Counted from the first letter of the stretch, positions 29,832 through 39,062 are shown. The stretch: 64,000 nucleotides of DNA from Paenibacillus harenae DSM 16969 (GCF_000422465.1 NZ_AULV01000013.1:124001-188000), one strand, 5' to 3'. The notes: generated by a model from the sequence alone, not told the origin. A program made the numbers and translations.

Positions 29832-30829
29832 ACCGGCACCTCCCGATTGGCGTGAGGATGCAGCATCCAGCAAGCAGCCGCATGGGAATCGCTTCCCTTA
29901 ATGGCGCTCAGATCCGGATCGTTATCCACGCATACTTTCATCGCTTCGTCGCAGCGCGCGCAGAAGCTGCAGCCTGTCGGCGGCTTAATCAGATCCGGCG
30001 GCGTGCCGGGAATCGGAATAAGCGGCTCATCCTTCCTTTGGTCCAGACGCGGCAAGGAGCGCAGAAGCCCTCTCGTATACGGGTGCTGCGGGTTTTGGAA
30101 AATCTCCCATTTCGTGCCCGTCTCTACCACTCGGCCAGCGTACATGACGATGACGCGGTCGCATACGTCCGCTACAATACCCAAATCATGCGTAATCAGG
30201 ATGATGGATGTTCCCATCTTCTCCTGTAGGTCTTTCATGACGCGCATGATTTGCGCTTGAATCGTCACATCCAGCGCCGTCGTCGGTTCATCCGCGATCA
30301 GCAGAGACGGATTGCATGCCAGCGCAATGGCAATCATAACCCGTTGGCGCATGCCGCCCGAGAACTGATGCGGGTACTGCTTAATCCGCGATTCCGGATT
30401 CGGAATGCCGACAAGGTGAAGCATTTCAATCGCACGCGACTTTGCTTTCGCCGCACTTACATCCTGATGCTTGATTAGACTCTCCATGATTTGATCCCCG
30501 ACCGTCATCGTCGGATTCAGGGATGTCATCGGATCTTGAAAGATCATACCGATTTTGTTGCCGCGCACCTTCTGCATGTCTTTCTCCGAAAGAGACAGCA
30601 GCTCCTCGCCCTCGAACAAGACGGAGCCGTTCTTGATTCTGCTCGGAGGTGATGGAATAAGCCGCATGATCGACTGAGCCGTAACGCTCTTCCCGGAGCC
30701 GGACTCGCCGACGATCGCGACCGCTTCCCCCTTCTTCACATCGAAGCTTACATTGCGGACGGCTTGCACTTCACCGCCGTAAACGTCGAAGGATACGCTT
30801 AAATCTTTCACTTCCAGCAAGGTCTTCAT
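29828..30829 (-). CDS. oppD: Oligopeptide ABC transporter ATP-binding protein OppD
   Basis: Second ATPase of the importer (333 aa). Walker [17 protein letters not shown], signature [19 protein letters not shown], Walker [15 protein letters not shown], and the C-terminal Cys-containing [12 protein letters not shown] region that in many OppD/DppD proteins binds a 4Fe-4S cluster. Preceded by GAGGAGG and 33 nt after oppC. Confidence 0.94.
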   Translation of the reverse strand: MKTLLEVKDLSVSFDVYGGEVQAVRNVSFDVKKGEAVAIVGESGSGKSVTAQSIMRLIPSPPSRIKNGSVLFEGEELLSLSEKDMQKVRGNKIGMIFQDPMTSLNPTMTVGDQIMESLIKHQDVSAAKAKSRAIEMLHLVGIPNPESRIKQYPHQFSGGMRQRVMIAIALACNPSLLIADEPTTALDVTIQAQIMRVMKDLQEKMGTSIILITHDLGIVADVCDRVIVMYAGRVVETGTKWEIFQNPQHPYTRGLLRSLPRLDQRKDEPLIPIPGTPPDLIKPPTGCSFCARCDEAMKVCVDNDPDLSAIKGSDSHAAACWMLHPHANREVPV

Positions 30830-30862
30830 CTAGCCTTGACCTCCTCTCCGTTAAACGGGTTG

Positions 30863-31807
30863 TTATTTTTTCAACTTCGGATCGAACGCATCCCGCAGGC
30901 CGTCGCCGAATACATTAAAGGCAAAGATCGTCAAACTCAGCAAGAATGCCGGGAACAGCAATCTCCAAGGGTAAATCGTCATCGCGCTCCTGCCGTCGTC
31001 GATCATCGTTCCCCATGACGCAACCGGCGATTGAACGCCGAGTCCGAGGAAGCTGAGGAACGCTTCGGTAAAGATCGCGCTTGGCACCGTCAGCGTCAGG
31101 GTAACGAGAATAGGACCCATCGCGTTCGGAATCAAATGACGGAAAATAATACGCATGGCGCCCGCGCCAAGGGACTTGGAAGCCAAAGCGTACTCCTGGT
31201 TCTTGAGCTGCATAATCTGACCGCGCACGATCCAGGCCATGTTGATCCAGCCCGTAATCGACATCGCAATGATAATGGTCGTTAAGCTTGGCTCCATGAC
31301 GACCAGCAGCAGGATAACGACAAGAAGATAAGGAATCGAATATAAAATTTCGGCAAACCGGTTCATAACTTCATCCACTTTACCGCCGTAATAACCCATA
31401 ATACCGCCGTAGATGATTCCGATAATCAAATCAATCAACGCCGCCATCAGACCGACGAAGAGGGATATTTGAGCACCCTTCCAGGTTCTCTCCAGCAGGT
31501 CGCGTCCAAGGTCATCGGTACCGAACCAGTGCGCCGCGCTTGGCGGTTGGTTCGTGTTTGTCAAGTCATTCGTGAAATGGTCGTTAGGCGAAAAGAACGG
31601 TATGCAAATTGCGCAAATTATGATGGCTATAATAATCCAGAAACCCGTCATGGCCAGCTTGTTGCCAAGCAACCTGATCTTTATGTCTTGCCAAGCCGTC
31701 AAGCTTTTTCGTCCAGCCTCATCAATATGGGCATTACTGCGATTGATTTTTTCAAACATTCCAGGCGGCAGATTGCCCAAGGAATTGATATCTACTCTCT
31801 TCGACAT
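30863..31807 (-). CDS. oppC: Oligopeptide ABC transporter permease OppC
   Basis: Inner-membrane permease (314 aa) with about six TM helices, preceded by an N-terminal hydrophilic stretch of about 45 residues typical of OppC. The EAA-type cytoplasmic loop reads EYALASKSLGAGAMRIIFRHLIPNAMGPI. Starts 3 nt after oppB. Confidence 0.93.
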   Translation of the reverse strand: MSKRVDINSLGNLPPGMFEKINRSNAHIDEAGRKSLTAWQDIKIRLLGNKLAMTGFWIIIAIIICAICIPFFSPNDHFTNDLTNTNQPPSAAHWFGTDDLGRDLLERTWKGAQISLFVGLMAALIDLIIGIIYGGIMGYYGGKVDEVMNRFAEILYSIPYLLVVILLLVVMEPSLTTIIIAMSITGWINMAWIVRGQIMQLKNQEYALASKSLGAGAMRIIFRHLIPNAMGPILVTLTLTVPSAIFTEAFLSFLGLGVQSPVASWGTMIDDGRSAMTIYPWRLLFPAFLLSLTIFAFNVFGDGLRDAFDPKLKK

Positions 31808-31810
31808 AAT

Positions 31811-32746
31811 CTATTTCCCTACCTTTCCGCCGGACACCCGCATGCGCGGATCAACGAACACATAAGCGATATCGGCCAAAAATCGGGTTACCATCAGAAT
31901 AATGGCATAAAAAATCGTGATCCCCATAATTAAAGGATAATCTCTATCAGTTACACTCTGAACAAAGTACTTTCCGATTCCCGGAATACCGAAAATCTCC
32001 TCAATGACCACGGACCCCGTAATGATCCCGGCCGTAAGGTAACCTAAGTACGTTACGACAGGCAGCATAGAGTTGCGCAGCGCATGCCGCATAACGATCA
32101 CGTACCCGGAAAGTCCTTTGGATTTGGCAGTTTTAATATAATCCGCATTCAATACTTCGATCATGGTGGACCTTAGCAATCTTGCGATAAAAGCAATAGG
32201 ACCAGACGCCAAAGCGATGGTCGGCAATACGTAATCCATTGGGCCGTTCAGCCCGGCTACCTCGAAGATTCTTAACTTAACCGCAAATAAGTATTGTAAT
32301 AGCGGAGCCAAAACGATGCTTGGAATGGCCAGACCTAATACAGCTAATATCATTGCGGAGTTATCCAATGTTTTGCGATGATGCATAGCGGCCAAAATAC
32401 CCAGCACGCTCCCTGCGACAACAGATGTTACAATGGCCGAAAGACCCAACCTCAGCGAGTAGCCGAATGATTGTGCGATCATTTTGTCGACGGACTGAAA
32501 CTTTTTCTTCATGGAAATGCCCAAGTCGCCTTGAACAAGATTTTTCAAATAGGTTCCATATTGCACGATAAGCGGTTTATCCAAACCGTAATACGCTTCC
32601 AAGTTTTTCTGAACTTGCTCGCTTGTCGCCTTCTCTGACTGTAACGGACTGCCGGGTATGGCGTTCATTAAGACAAAAGTAGCTGTAATAAGCAAAAAAA
32701 GCGACAACAGCATAAACATAAATTTGCTTAAAATATAGCGGACCAA
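31811..32746 (-). CDS. oppB: Oligopeptide ABC transporter permease OppB
   Basis: Inner-membrane permease (311 aa, six TM helices). The EAA loop is DYIKTAKSKGLSGYVIVMRHALRNSMLPV, and the C-terminus VTRFLADIAYVFVDPRMR is typical. The TTG at 32746 follows GGTGATC, an exact match to the extended anti-Shine-Dalgarno; a GTG at 32758 is the alternative. Separated from oppA by 123 nt that hold a strong hairpin. Confidence 0.92.
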   Translation of the reverse strand: MVRYILSKFMFMLLSLFLLITATFVLMNAIPGSPLQSEKATSEQVQKNLEAYYGLDKPLIVQYGTYLKNLVQGDLGISMKKKFQSVDKMIAQSFGYSLRLGLSAIVTSVVAGSVLGILAAMHHRKTLDNSAMILAVLGLAIPSIVLAPLLQYLFAVKLRIFEVAGLNGPMDYVLPTIALASGPIAFIARLLRSTMIEVLNADYIKTAKSKGLSGYVIVMRHALRNSMLPVVTYLGYLTAGIITGSVVIEEIFGIPGIGKYFVQSVTDRDYPLIMGITIFYAIILMVTRFLADIAYVFVDPRMRVSGGKVGK

Positions 32747-32784
32747 GCGATCACCCACTCTCTCGATCTTTGATTACATTTCAA

Positions 32785-32815
32785 AAGGGTATATATAGAG
32801 ACTATATATACCCTT
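32785..32815 (-). terminator. Intercistronic hairpin between oppA and oppB
   Basis: AAGGGTATATATAG / CTATATATACCCTT, a nearly perfect 13-14 bp stem with a tiny loop. On the minus strand it is followed only by TTTTG. Such partial terminators or 3'-protective hairpins commonly raise binding-protein mRNA over permease mRNA in ABC operons; that role is inferred. Confidence 0.7.
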
Positions 32816-32869
32816 CCGAAATAAGTTGCTCTAAGTTAGCTGCCTATTAGATTGACAATCATGAGTGAT

Positions 32870-34549
32870 CTACTCTTTGCTGCCAAATACCCAGTCAATA
32901 TGACCTGCATAGTCGGATATTACATCTTTAAATCCGTCTTTTATCATCGTTACAGTCGTGTAGTAGTACAGTGGCATTGCGCCCATGTCTTCAGCAAAAG
33001 CGATTTTCTCAGCTTCCGCCATCATTTTGACGCTTTCTTCAGGCGTAGCGGCAACCAGCGAGTTATTCAGAAGCTCATCAACTTTAGGGTTGTTGTATTT
33101 ACCGTCGTTGTTGCCGGATTTCGAATGAATCAAATCATAAGTGAAGTTGATCGGATGGTTGATGTCCGCGCCCCAACCGGAACGGGCGATATCAAATTGA
33201 CCCGCTTTTCTCGATTCCAGGAATGTACCCCATTCCTGATTAGCCAGCTTCACTTCTACGCCCAGGTTTTGACGCCACATGTCAACGACGGCTTCCGCGA
33301 TCGCTTTGTGACCTTCGCTTGTGTTGTAGAGAAGCGTGATTTCCGGCAGTGCCGTCAGATTGCTCTCAGCCAGACCTTCTGCAAGGAGCTTCTTCGCTTC
33401 TGCTACGTCTTCTTTAAAGAAATCCGTGTCTGGGTACATCTCGCGGAACATTTTGCCTTCAACACCTGCTATGCTTGGCGGCACCAAGCCGAATGCCGGC
33501 TGTTGGTTCGCTTTTGCAACGTTGTCGATCAGCGATTGGCGATCTACGGACATTGAGAATGCTTTACGGATTTTTGCGTTGTTAAACGGTGCTTTGTTGT
33601 TGTTAAACAGGTAGTAGTACGTCGATGCGACCGAAGTGATTTCCGCTTTGCCTTCTTTAACCAGCTGCGGCGTTCTGTCGGTAGGAACGGAACCTGCTTG
33701 CGCGCCGATCCAGTCGATTTTATCTGTATCGTACAAGTTGTAAACCGTGTTTTCATCATTAATCAACGAAATCGTTACTTTATCGAAGTTAACAGCGGAC
33801 GCGTTGTAGTAATCCGGGTTTTTCTCCAGCACAAGCTTGTCCTCATGTTTCCATTCCTTTAGAAGGAAAGGCCCGTTAGATACGATGGTTGCTTGTTCGG
33901 AAGCCCACTCGGGCTTGCCGTCTACAGCACCTTTGTTAACCGGCAGGTAAGTATAGTGGGATAGCAAGCTTGGGAAGTATGGTGCAGGCGTGTACAATTT
34001 CACTTCCAACGTATAGTCGTCAGTCGCTTTAATGCCTACTTCATCGGCAGTGCCACCGCCTGTGTTATATTTCTCAGCGTTCTCGATGTAGTAAAGCATG
34101 TATGCATACTCGGAAGCTGTCTCTGGATTCAAAGCGCGTTTCCACGCATACTCGAAGTCATGTGCGGTAACACTTTCGCCATTGCTCCACTTTACGTCGT
34201 CGCGAAGCTTGATTGTGTAAGTTTTGCCGTCTTCGGAAGGCGTAATTTCTTTTGCAATTGCATTTTTAGGCTCGCCGCTTGTGTTAAGACGAGTAAGTCC
34301 TTCATACAAACCTGCAGCTACGATACTGGATTGAGCATCCGTCATTAGAGCGGGATCCAAGCTTGGCGGCTCGCTGGCTAATGTAAAACGGAACTCTTGA
34401 GGAGCTTTAGTCTCTCCTCCGTTGGCGGCGCCGCCATTATTCGACGGATCCGGTTTGTTGTTGTTGCCCGAACATGCAGACAAAAGCATGCTTAACGCAA
34501 CGACTAGCACCAGCATCAATTGTGCCGGCTTTCTGAAACTCCCTTTCAC
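32870..34549 (-). CDS. oppA: Oligopeptide ABC transporter substrate-binding lipoprotein OppA
   Basis: Extracellular solute-binding lipoprotein, SBP family 5 (559 aa). The signal peptide ends at the lipobox LLSAC, followed by a Gly/Asn-rich linker, then the mature domain with EPPSLDPALMTDAQS and TYTIKLRDDVKWSNGESVTAHDFEYAWKRALNP, a signature of the family. The C-terminal third contains GWGADINHPINFTYDLIHSKSGNNDGKYNNPKVDELL. The GTG at 34549 is nine bases after GGGAG; ATG or TTG codons at 34555-34558 are closer to that site and less likely. First gene of the opp operon. Confidence 0.93.
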   Translation of the reverse strand: MKGSFRKPAQLMLVLVVALSMLLSACSGNNNKPDPSNNGGAANGGETKAPQEFRFTLASEPPSLDPALMTDAQSSIVAAGLYEGLTRLNTSGEPKNAIAKEITPSEDGKTYTIKLRDDVKWSNGESVTAHDFEYAWKRALNPETASEYAYMLYYIENAEKYNTGGGTADEVGIKATDDYTLEVKLYTPAPYFPSLLSHYTYLPVNKGAVDGKPEWASEQATIVSNGPFLLKEWKHEDKLVLEKNPDYYNASAVNFDKVTISLINDENTVYNLYDTDKIDWIGAQAGSVPTDRTPQLVKEGKAEITSVASTYYYLFNNNKAPFNNAKIRKAFSMSVDRQSLIDNVAKANQQPAFGLVPPSIAGVEGKMFREMYPDTDFFKEDVAEAKKLLAEGLAESNLTALPEITLLYNTSEGHKAIAEAVVDMWRQNLGVEVKLANQEWGTFLESRKAGQFDIARSGWGADINHPINFTYDLIHSKSGNNDGKYNNPKVDELLNNSLVAATPEESVKMMAEAEKIAFAEDMGAMPLYYYTTVTMIKDGFKDVISDYAGHIDWVFGSKE

Positions 34550-34666
34550 AAACATCAACTCCCATTTATATCATTTTTTTGAAACCAACTTTTAGTAGGT
34601 ACAGCAGACTAATAATTACCCATGTTATAAATACTAACATTAATTTTTTATTAATCAACGATATAA

Positions 34667-34696
34667 AATATACAACTTAATTTTAATAATTGTCAA
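34667..34696 (-). promoter_or_regulatory. Probable sigmaA promoter of oppABCDF
   Basis: Minus strand: TTGACA (34691-34696), 18-bp spacer, TATATT (34667-34672), about 118 nt upstream of oppA in very AT-rich DNA. Confidence 0.6.
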
Positions 34697-34798
34697 CACG
34701 AATCTTGACCTCAAAAGTTTCCAAGTTCGATTTCAGCTGGCCCGGCCTGCTATTATTTGTTTGCGGGACTTCATCCGCTTTTTCTCATAGACTTTATC

Positions 34799-34902
34799 GC
34801 ATTAATAGATTAACACACATTCGCATTAATACGAATAAGCACTAATACGATTAAGCATTACCACGTATTTGCATTACTACAGATATGCATTAATGCTTAT
34901 CC
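34799..34902. repeat. Array of degenerate 16-nt repeats upstream of oppA
   Basis: Six units beginning GCATTA or GCACTA start at 34799, 34823, 34839, 34855, 34871 and 34887. From the second unit on the period is exactly 16 nt; the first is offset by 8 extra bases. The best unit is GCATTAATACGAATAA. The array lies 100-200 nt upstream of the opp -35 box in the glyA-oppA intergenic region. Confidence 0.65.
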
Positions 34903-35149
34903 GTTATAAATCGAATAAACGTTCCCGTCCTTACCCGTTTCTGCATGAAAGCTGTAACGGAAAGGCTTCCAATTCCATGCAGATTCAAGCCATTTCATTC
35001 TTGTAATAGAGATATATAAGATCCATTATTGGGATTACATGTTATTTATTATTCGAGATTATTTTTATAAATACATTCATAATTTCTTGAATGAATAATT
35101 TTGACAAGCGGCTGATGACTAACATTCGTATTGAAATACATCGATATAA
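34903..35149. other. AT-rich intergenic stretch, no gene seen
   Basis: Between the repeat array and the glyA terminator the DNA is AT-rich, with many short inverted stretches (for example TTCATAATTTCTTGAATGAA near 35074). No ORF with a ribosome site, no riboswitch and no tRNA was recognised. Confidence 0.5.
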
Positions 35150-35194
35150 AAATAAACACCGCCTACGGTTTCATTCCCGTGACGGTGTTTATTA
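35150..35194 (-). terminator. Rho-independent terminator of the rpiB-ywlG-glyA operon
   Basis: AATAAACACCG / CGGTGTTTATT stem with an inner ACGG/CCGT pairing, followed on the minus strand by TTTTTATAT; 27 nt past the glyA stop. Confidence 0.85.
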
Positions 35195-35220
35195 TTATAT
35201 ATTGTATGAGATTCGTTCGA

Positions 35221-36468
35221 TTAGTAAGTCATATTCGGATAAAGCGGGTATTGGGCGGTAAGATCACGAACCATGCCGCGCGCTTTTGCCAGCACGTCCT
35301 GATCTTCGGGACTCTTAAGCACAAGCGCGATAACCTCTGCAATCACCTTCATCGCTTTCTCGTCCATGCCGCGGGCCGTAGCCGCAGGCGTTCCGACGCG
35401 GATGCCGGATGTTACGAACGGACTAGTCGGGTCAAACGGAATCGCGTTTTTATTAACGGTGATGCCCACTTCGTCAAGCACGTGCTCAGCCGCTTTGCCT
35501 GTAATGCTCAGGTTGCGTGTATCAATCAGCATTAAGTGGTTATCCGTGCCGCCGGATACGATGTTGATGCCTTTAGCTGTCAGTTCCTCGGACAGAATCT
35601 TCGCATTTTTCACCACTTGTTCGGCATAGGCTTTGAACGACGGTTGAAGCGCTTCTCCGAAAGCAACGGCTTTCGCTGCGATAATATGCATCAGCGGACC
35701 GCCTTGCGAGCCCGGGAATACCGCTTTATCGATGGCAGCCGCCCATGGCTGTCGACACAGAATCATGCCGCCGCGAGGACCGCGAAGCGTCTTGTGCGTA
35801 GTCGTTGTCACGAAATGCGCGTGCGGAACCGGGCTAGGGTGCAGACCTGCCGCGACCAGACCCGCGATATGGGCCATGTCGACCATGAACAATGCGCCTA
35901 CGTCGACAGCGATTTTGCCGAGCTTCTCGAAATCGATAACTCGAGGATAAGCGCTGGCGCCTGCTACGATCAAACGGGGACGGTGCTTGAACGCAAGCTT
36001 GCGGACCTCTTCATAATCGATGGTGAAGGAATCCTCTTGTACGCCGTAAGCAACGAAGTTGTAGAGCAAGCCGGATGCGTTAACCGGACTTCCGTGCGTC
36101 AAGTGTCCGCCATGCGCCAGGTTCATGCCCAGTACCGTATCGCCAGGCTTTAGAGCAGCCAGATAAACGGCCATATTCGCCTGTGCGCCGGAATGCGGCT
36201 GCACGTTCGCGTGTTCTGCGCCAAACAGCTCCTTCGCACGGTTGCGCGCAATGTCTTCCACGATGTCTACGTGCTCGCAGCCGCCGTAGTAACGTTTGCC
36301 CGGATAACCTTCCGCGTATTTGTTCGTCAGCACCGACCCCATTGCTTCAAGCACCGCTTCGCTTACGATATTCTCCGATGCGATCAGCTCGATGTTGTCG
36401 CGTTGACGCTGCAGCTCGAGGCCAAGCGCTTTAAGAATTTCAGGGTCCTGCTTGCGTAAATTTTCCAT
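35221..36468 (-). CDS. glyA: Serine hydroxymethyltransferase
   Basis: PLP enzyme that converts serine + tetrahydrofolate to glycine + 5,10-methylene-THF, the main one-carbon source for purine and thymidylate synthesis (415 aa). The PLP-lysine site reads [19 protein letters not shown]; other marks are [38 protein letters not shown] and [14 protein letters not shown]. The ATG at 36468 follows GAGGAGG. It is third in an operon controlled by a ZTP riboswitch, which fits: ZTP signals folate/one-carbon shortage and glyA replenishes it. Confidence 0.97.
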   Translation of the reverse strand: MENLRKQDPEILKALGLELQRQRDNIELIASENIVSEAVLEAMGSVLTNKYAEGYPGKRYYGGCEHVDIVEDIARNRAKELFGAEHANVQPHSGAQANMAVYLAALKPGDTVLGMNLAHGGHLTHGSPVNASGLLYNFVAYGVQEDSFTIDYEEVRKLAFKHRPRLIVAGASAYPRVIDFEKLGKIAVDVGALFMVDMAHIAGLVAAGLHPSPVPHAHFVTTTTHKTLRGPRGGMILCRQPWAAAIDKAVFPGSQGGPLMHIIAAKAVAFGEALQPSFKAYAEQVVKNAKILSEELTAKGINIVSGGTDNHLMLIDTRNLSITGKAAEHVLDEVGITVNKNAIPFDPTSPFVTSGIRVGTPAATARGMDEKAMKVIAEVIALVLKSPEDQDVLAKARGMVRDLTAQYPLYPNMTY

Positions 36469-36541
36469 AAATAAGTTCCTCCTCAAGTGATTATGCCCGT
36501 TTATTAGGGGATATCAAGACATCCAATCCTGCATGATAACG

Positions 36542-37147
36542 TTAATCGCATGTGCCGGCCGACTGCTCCGGCTTAAGCTCCCGCTCCATTTCGTACACGG
36601 CGCGAACGCCGCCAATGAGCTTCGGTCTTGTAAAAGCCATCGTGACGTGAGCCTCTCCGATGCTTCGAACCGATGGCCGAACCGGAACGGCCACCCGCTT
36701 CAGGTGCATCCCGATGAACGTATCGCCGATATCGATCCCGGCATGCGCTTGCACGGCCTCCGCCAAGCAAGGCGATTCCAGCTGCCGGTAGGCATATGCC
36801 GCCATCGAGCCTCCCGCCTTCGGGACGGGTACCGCGCTTACCAATTCCAGCCCGAAACGCTCCGCGGCGGTCCGGTCCACCACGAGCGCGCGATTCAAGT
36901 GCTCGCAGCACTGATATACCGGGATAAAGCCGACTTCCCGCCGGACTGCCTCCACGCCCGCGTAGATCTGCTCCGCCGTCTCCAGCGTTCCCGCCGTACC
37001 GATCCGCTTGCCCAGCACCTCGCTGGTACTGACGCCGATAACAAGCAATTGATGCGCCGCAAGCCCGCCGGCTTCGATTAACTCCCGAACGATTGTCTCA
37101 ACTTGAACGGCGATTCCGACCGGTTGCGCTTCTTCGTTTGTCATCAT
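36542..37147 (-). CDS. ywlG: UPF0340 / YwlG family protein
   Basis: 201-residue cytosolic protein of the conserved YwlG (TIGR01440) family, whose function is not established. Recognisable segments are VIGVSTSEVLGKRIGTAG, GFIPVYQCCEHLNRALV and HAGIDIGDTFIGMHLKRVAVPVRP. It stands between rpiB and glyA, exactly as in B. subtilis. The conserved CCEH motif could be catalytic or metal-binding, but nothing in the sequence proves it. Confidence 0.9.
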   Translation of the reverse strand: MMTNEEAQPVGIAVQVETIVRELIEAGGLAAHQLLVIGVSTSEVLGKRIGTAGTLETAEQIYAGVEAVRREVGFIPVYQCCEHLNRALVVDRTAAERFGLELVSAVPVPKAGGSMAAYAYRQLESPCLAEAVQAHAGIDIGDTFIGMHLKRVAVPVRPSVRSIGEAHVTMAFTRPKLIGGVRAVYEMERELKPEQSAGTCD

Positions 37148-37163
37148 AGCAAGCGCCCTCCGT

Positions 37164-37622
37164 TCAAGACAGCCGGGAATACTTCTCTTCGATTTGCTTC
37201 ACTTTATTTATGCGTCCCACATGCCGTTCGCCCTGCGAGAACGGCGTTTCCAGCCAGATGCGGATAATTTCCTGCGCCACGCCGGGACCGATAACTCTCT
37301 CGCCCATGGCGAGGACGTTCGTATCGTTATGGTCTCTGGTTGCTTGCGCCGAGAATAGATCATGCACCAGGGCGCAGCGGATGCCGCGCACTTTATTTGC
37401 GGCAATCGACATTCCGATTCCCGTCCCGCAGATCAATAGGCCGCGTTCCGCTTTGCCGCCCGTCACAAGGTCGCATACGGGCAATGCATAATCGGGGTAA
37501 TCAACCGATTGATCGCAATTGCAGCCCACGTCTTCCACTTCATGGCCAAGCGATTGAAGAAACGGCACGATCACTTCCTTCAGGCTATAGCCTCCGTGAT
37601 CGGCACCAATAGCAATTTTCAA
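37164..37622 (-). CDS. rpiB: Ribose-5-phosphate isomerase B
   Basis: Interconverts ribose 5-phosphate and ribulose 5-phosphate (152 aa, cytosolic). Marks: IGADHGGYSLKEVIVPFL at the N-terminus, the catalytic-Cys loop GLLICGTGIGMSIAANKVRGIRCALVHD, and HNDTNVLAMGERVIG. The start codon is TTG at 37622, nine bases after GGAGG. First gene of the ZTP-riboswitch operon; ribose 5-phosphate feeds PRPP and purine synthesis. Confidence 0.95.
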   Translation of the reverse strand: MKIAIGADHGGYSLKEVIVPFLQSLGHEVEDVGCNCDQSVDYPDYALPVCDLVTGGKAERGLLICGTGIGMSIAANKVRGIRCALVHDLFSAQATRDHNDTNVLAMGERVIGPGVAQEIIRIWLETPFSQGERHVGRINKVKQIEEKYSRLS

Positions 37623-37685
37623 CGTAAAAGACCTCCTTCGGAATGAAACATCACAGAGCTAGTATACCTATTTTTGCGAAAAAAG

Positions 37686-37803
37686 ACGAAAAAAGAGCAT
37701 GACATGCTAAATCAGCATGCTGCTCTTTGCCCAGGCGACCGGCCGTATATTCCGATGCTCCACCGTGGTTAGCCCACTTCCGTCGCCAGTTACATCGGAA
37801 ACC
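37686..37803 (-). ncRNA. ZTP (pfl) riboswitch with intrinsic terminator
   Basis: On the minus strand: CCGATGTAACTGGCGACGG, then the GTGGG..CCAC hairpin, GGTGGAGCATCGG closing the first stem (CCGATG/CATCGG), then GGTCGCCTGGGCAA. These are the hallmark conserved blocks of the ZTP aptamer (GUAACUGGC ... CCGCCUGGGCA). Directly downstream lies a terminator hairpin AGAGCATGACATGC / GCATGCTGCTCT followed by T-rich sequence. ZTP riboswitches control purine and folate genes in response to the alarmone ZTP/ZMP. Here the downstream genes are rpiB, ywlG and glyA, and glyA is a classic target. Confidence 0.9.
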
Positions 37804-37839
37804 ATATTGGTGTAAAACCGCTACACACTTATACTTTTT

Positions 37840-37868
37840 ATAATAGCTGAAGCCATACAAAAAATCAA
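37840..37868 (-). promoter_or_regulatory. sigmaA promoter of the riboswitch-rpiB-ywlG-glyA operon
   Basis: Minus strand: TTGATT (37863-37868), 17-bp spacer, TATTAT (37840-37845). The transcript would begin about 30-40 nt before the ZTP aptamer. Confidence 0.7.
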
Positions 37869-37895
37869 TCCGCAACTGAGAAGGCAATTGCGTAA

Positions 37896-38474
37896 TTATC
37901 GCCTCGTCAGCTTGTCCAGCAGCTTGGCGATCGCGGACTCGATTTCATCGGCGCAGCTTCTATAGAGCGACAGGGATCCGCCAAAAGGATCGACGATATC
38001 GAAGCTCGGAATGCGGCGTTCCAGCTCCAGCAGCCGGTTGCGCTCCATCGCGGACAGCTGCTGTCCGAGCGCCTGCTTCATATGAAGCTCCGTATAAAGC
38101 CCTTCCAGCTCTTCGATATCCGAAAGCACGCCGTCATCCTGATTCGCGAATTCCTTGAGCGTGTAAGACTTCTCAACCGCTTCGGGAAACCACTGCAGCA
38201 GCGCTTTCTTGTGGCTCGACGTCATGGTCAATATCAGATCAGCCCACTTCACAGCCTCGTTCGTAAGGGCGCGCGACGAGCCCGTATGACCGATCTCGCG
38301 CTGCCGCAGCACCTCAATCGCATGCGCCGACACCGGCAGACCATCGACAGTGGAGACGCCCGCCGAACGCACGGCGACTGTAATGCCCCTTTGAGCGGCC
38401 ATCCGGCGCAGCATGGCCTCCGCCATCGGCGAGCGGCAAGTATTGCCTGTACAAACGAATAATATCCGTTTCAC
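37896..38474 (-). CDS. ywlE: Low-molecular-weight protein arginine phosphatase YwlE
   Basis: Phosphatase of the low-molecular-weight PTP fold (192 aa). The P-loop FVCTGNTCRSPMAEA has Thr at the position that in B. subtilis YwlE favours phospho-arginine over phospho-tyrosine. The general-acid Asp is in DIVDPFGGSLS. It would reverse McsB-type arginine phosphorylation, part of the CtsR/Clp heat-stress circuit. The GTG at 38474 lies eight bases after AAAGGAG; the longer frame starts at 38495. A central insertion (about residues 100-145) makes it longer than the 150-residue norm. Confidence 0.88.
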   Translation of the reverse strand: MKRILFVCTGNTCRSPMAEAMLRRMAAQRGITVAVRSAGVSTVDGLPVSAHAIEVLRQREIGHTGSSRALTNEAVKWADLILTMTSSHKKALLQWFPEAVEKSYTLKEFANQDDGVLSDIEELEGLYTELHMKQALGQQLSAMERNRLLELERRIPSFDIVDPFGGSLSLYRSCADEIESAIAKLLDKLTRR

Positions 38475-38501
38475 ACCGTCAGCTCCTTTCAGCATTTAGA
38501 T

Positions 38502-39062
38502 TCAAAAGATAAACAGGATGCCGAACACGAGCAGGATCGCGCCGCCGCAAGCCTCGCCGTATTCGCCAAGATTGCCGCTGACTCTGCGCCCGAGCATTAA
38601 ACCCAACACCGACAACAGCCCCCCGAAAAAACCGAACAGCAAAATCGTCGCCCATATGTTAGCCGCAAACATCCCCAGCGTAATGCCTACCGAGAAAGAA
38701 TCGACGCTTACGCTGAGGGCCAGCACCAGCAAGCCCAGTGAAGAACGATGATCAAAGGATTGAACCGTGTCGCCCCGCAAAGAGCTGTAAATCATATGTC
38801 CGCCGAGGAGCACAAGCAATATGCCTGCGGCAGTCGTAGCCACGCCCCCCAGAAGGCTGCCGACATAGTGTCCGGCAAACATGCCTGCAAGCGGCATCAA
38901 CACATGGAACAACGCAATGATGGCACCAAGCTTCACGACTTCCCGGAGCCGGATCCCCTTCAGGCCAATGCCGAGTCCGAGCGAAAAAGCGTCCAGCCCC
39001 AGCGCGAGCGCTATAATGAGCAGCGTCAGCAGCTGCCCGGCTTGTAATGGTGTATCGATCAC
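38502..39062 (-). CDS. mntP: Manganese efflux pump MntP
   Basis: Membrane exporter of Mn2+ (186 aa, six TM helices) with the two family repeats carrying acidic ion-binding residues: ALGLDAFSLGLGIGLKG and VSVDSFSVGITLGMF. It is the homologue of B. subtilis YwlD and lies between ywlC and ywlE as there. GTG start with GGGAG upstream. The 79 nt before it are too short for a yybP-ykoY riboswitch, so it is probably expressed from the upstream operon. Confidence 0.9.
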   Translation of the reverse strand: MIDTPLQAGQLLTLLIIALALGLDAFSLGLGIGLKGIRLREVVKLGAIIALFHVLMPLAGMFAGHYVGSLLGGVATTAAGILLVLLGGHMIYSSLRGDTVQSFDHRSSLGLLVLALSVSVDSFSVGITLGMFAANIWATILLFGFFGGLLSVLGLMLGRRVSGNLGEYGEACGGAILLVFGILFIF

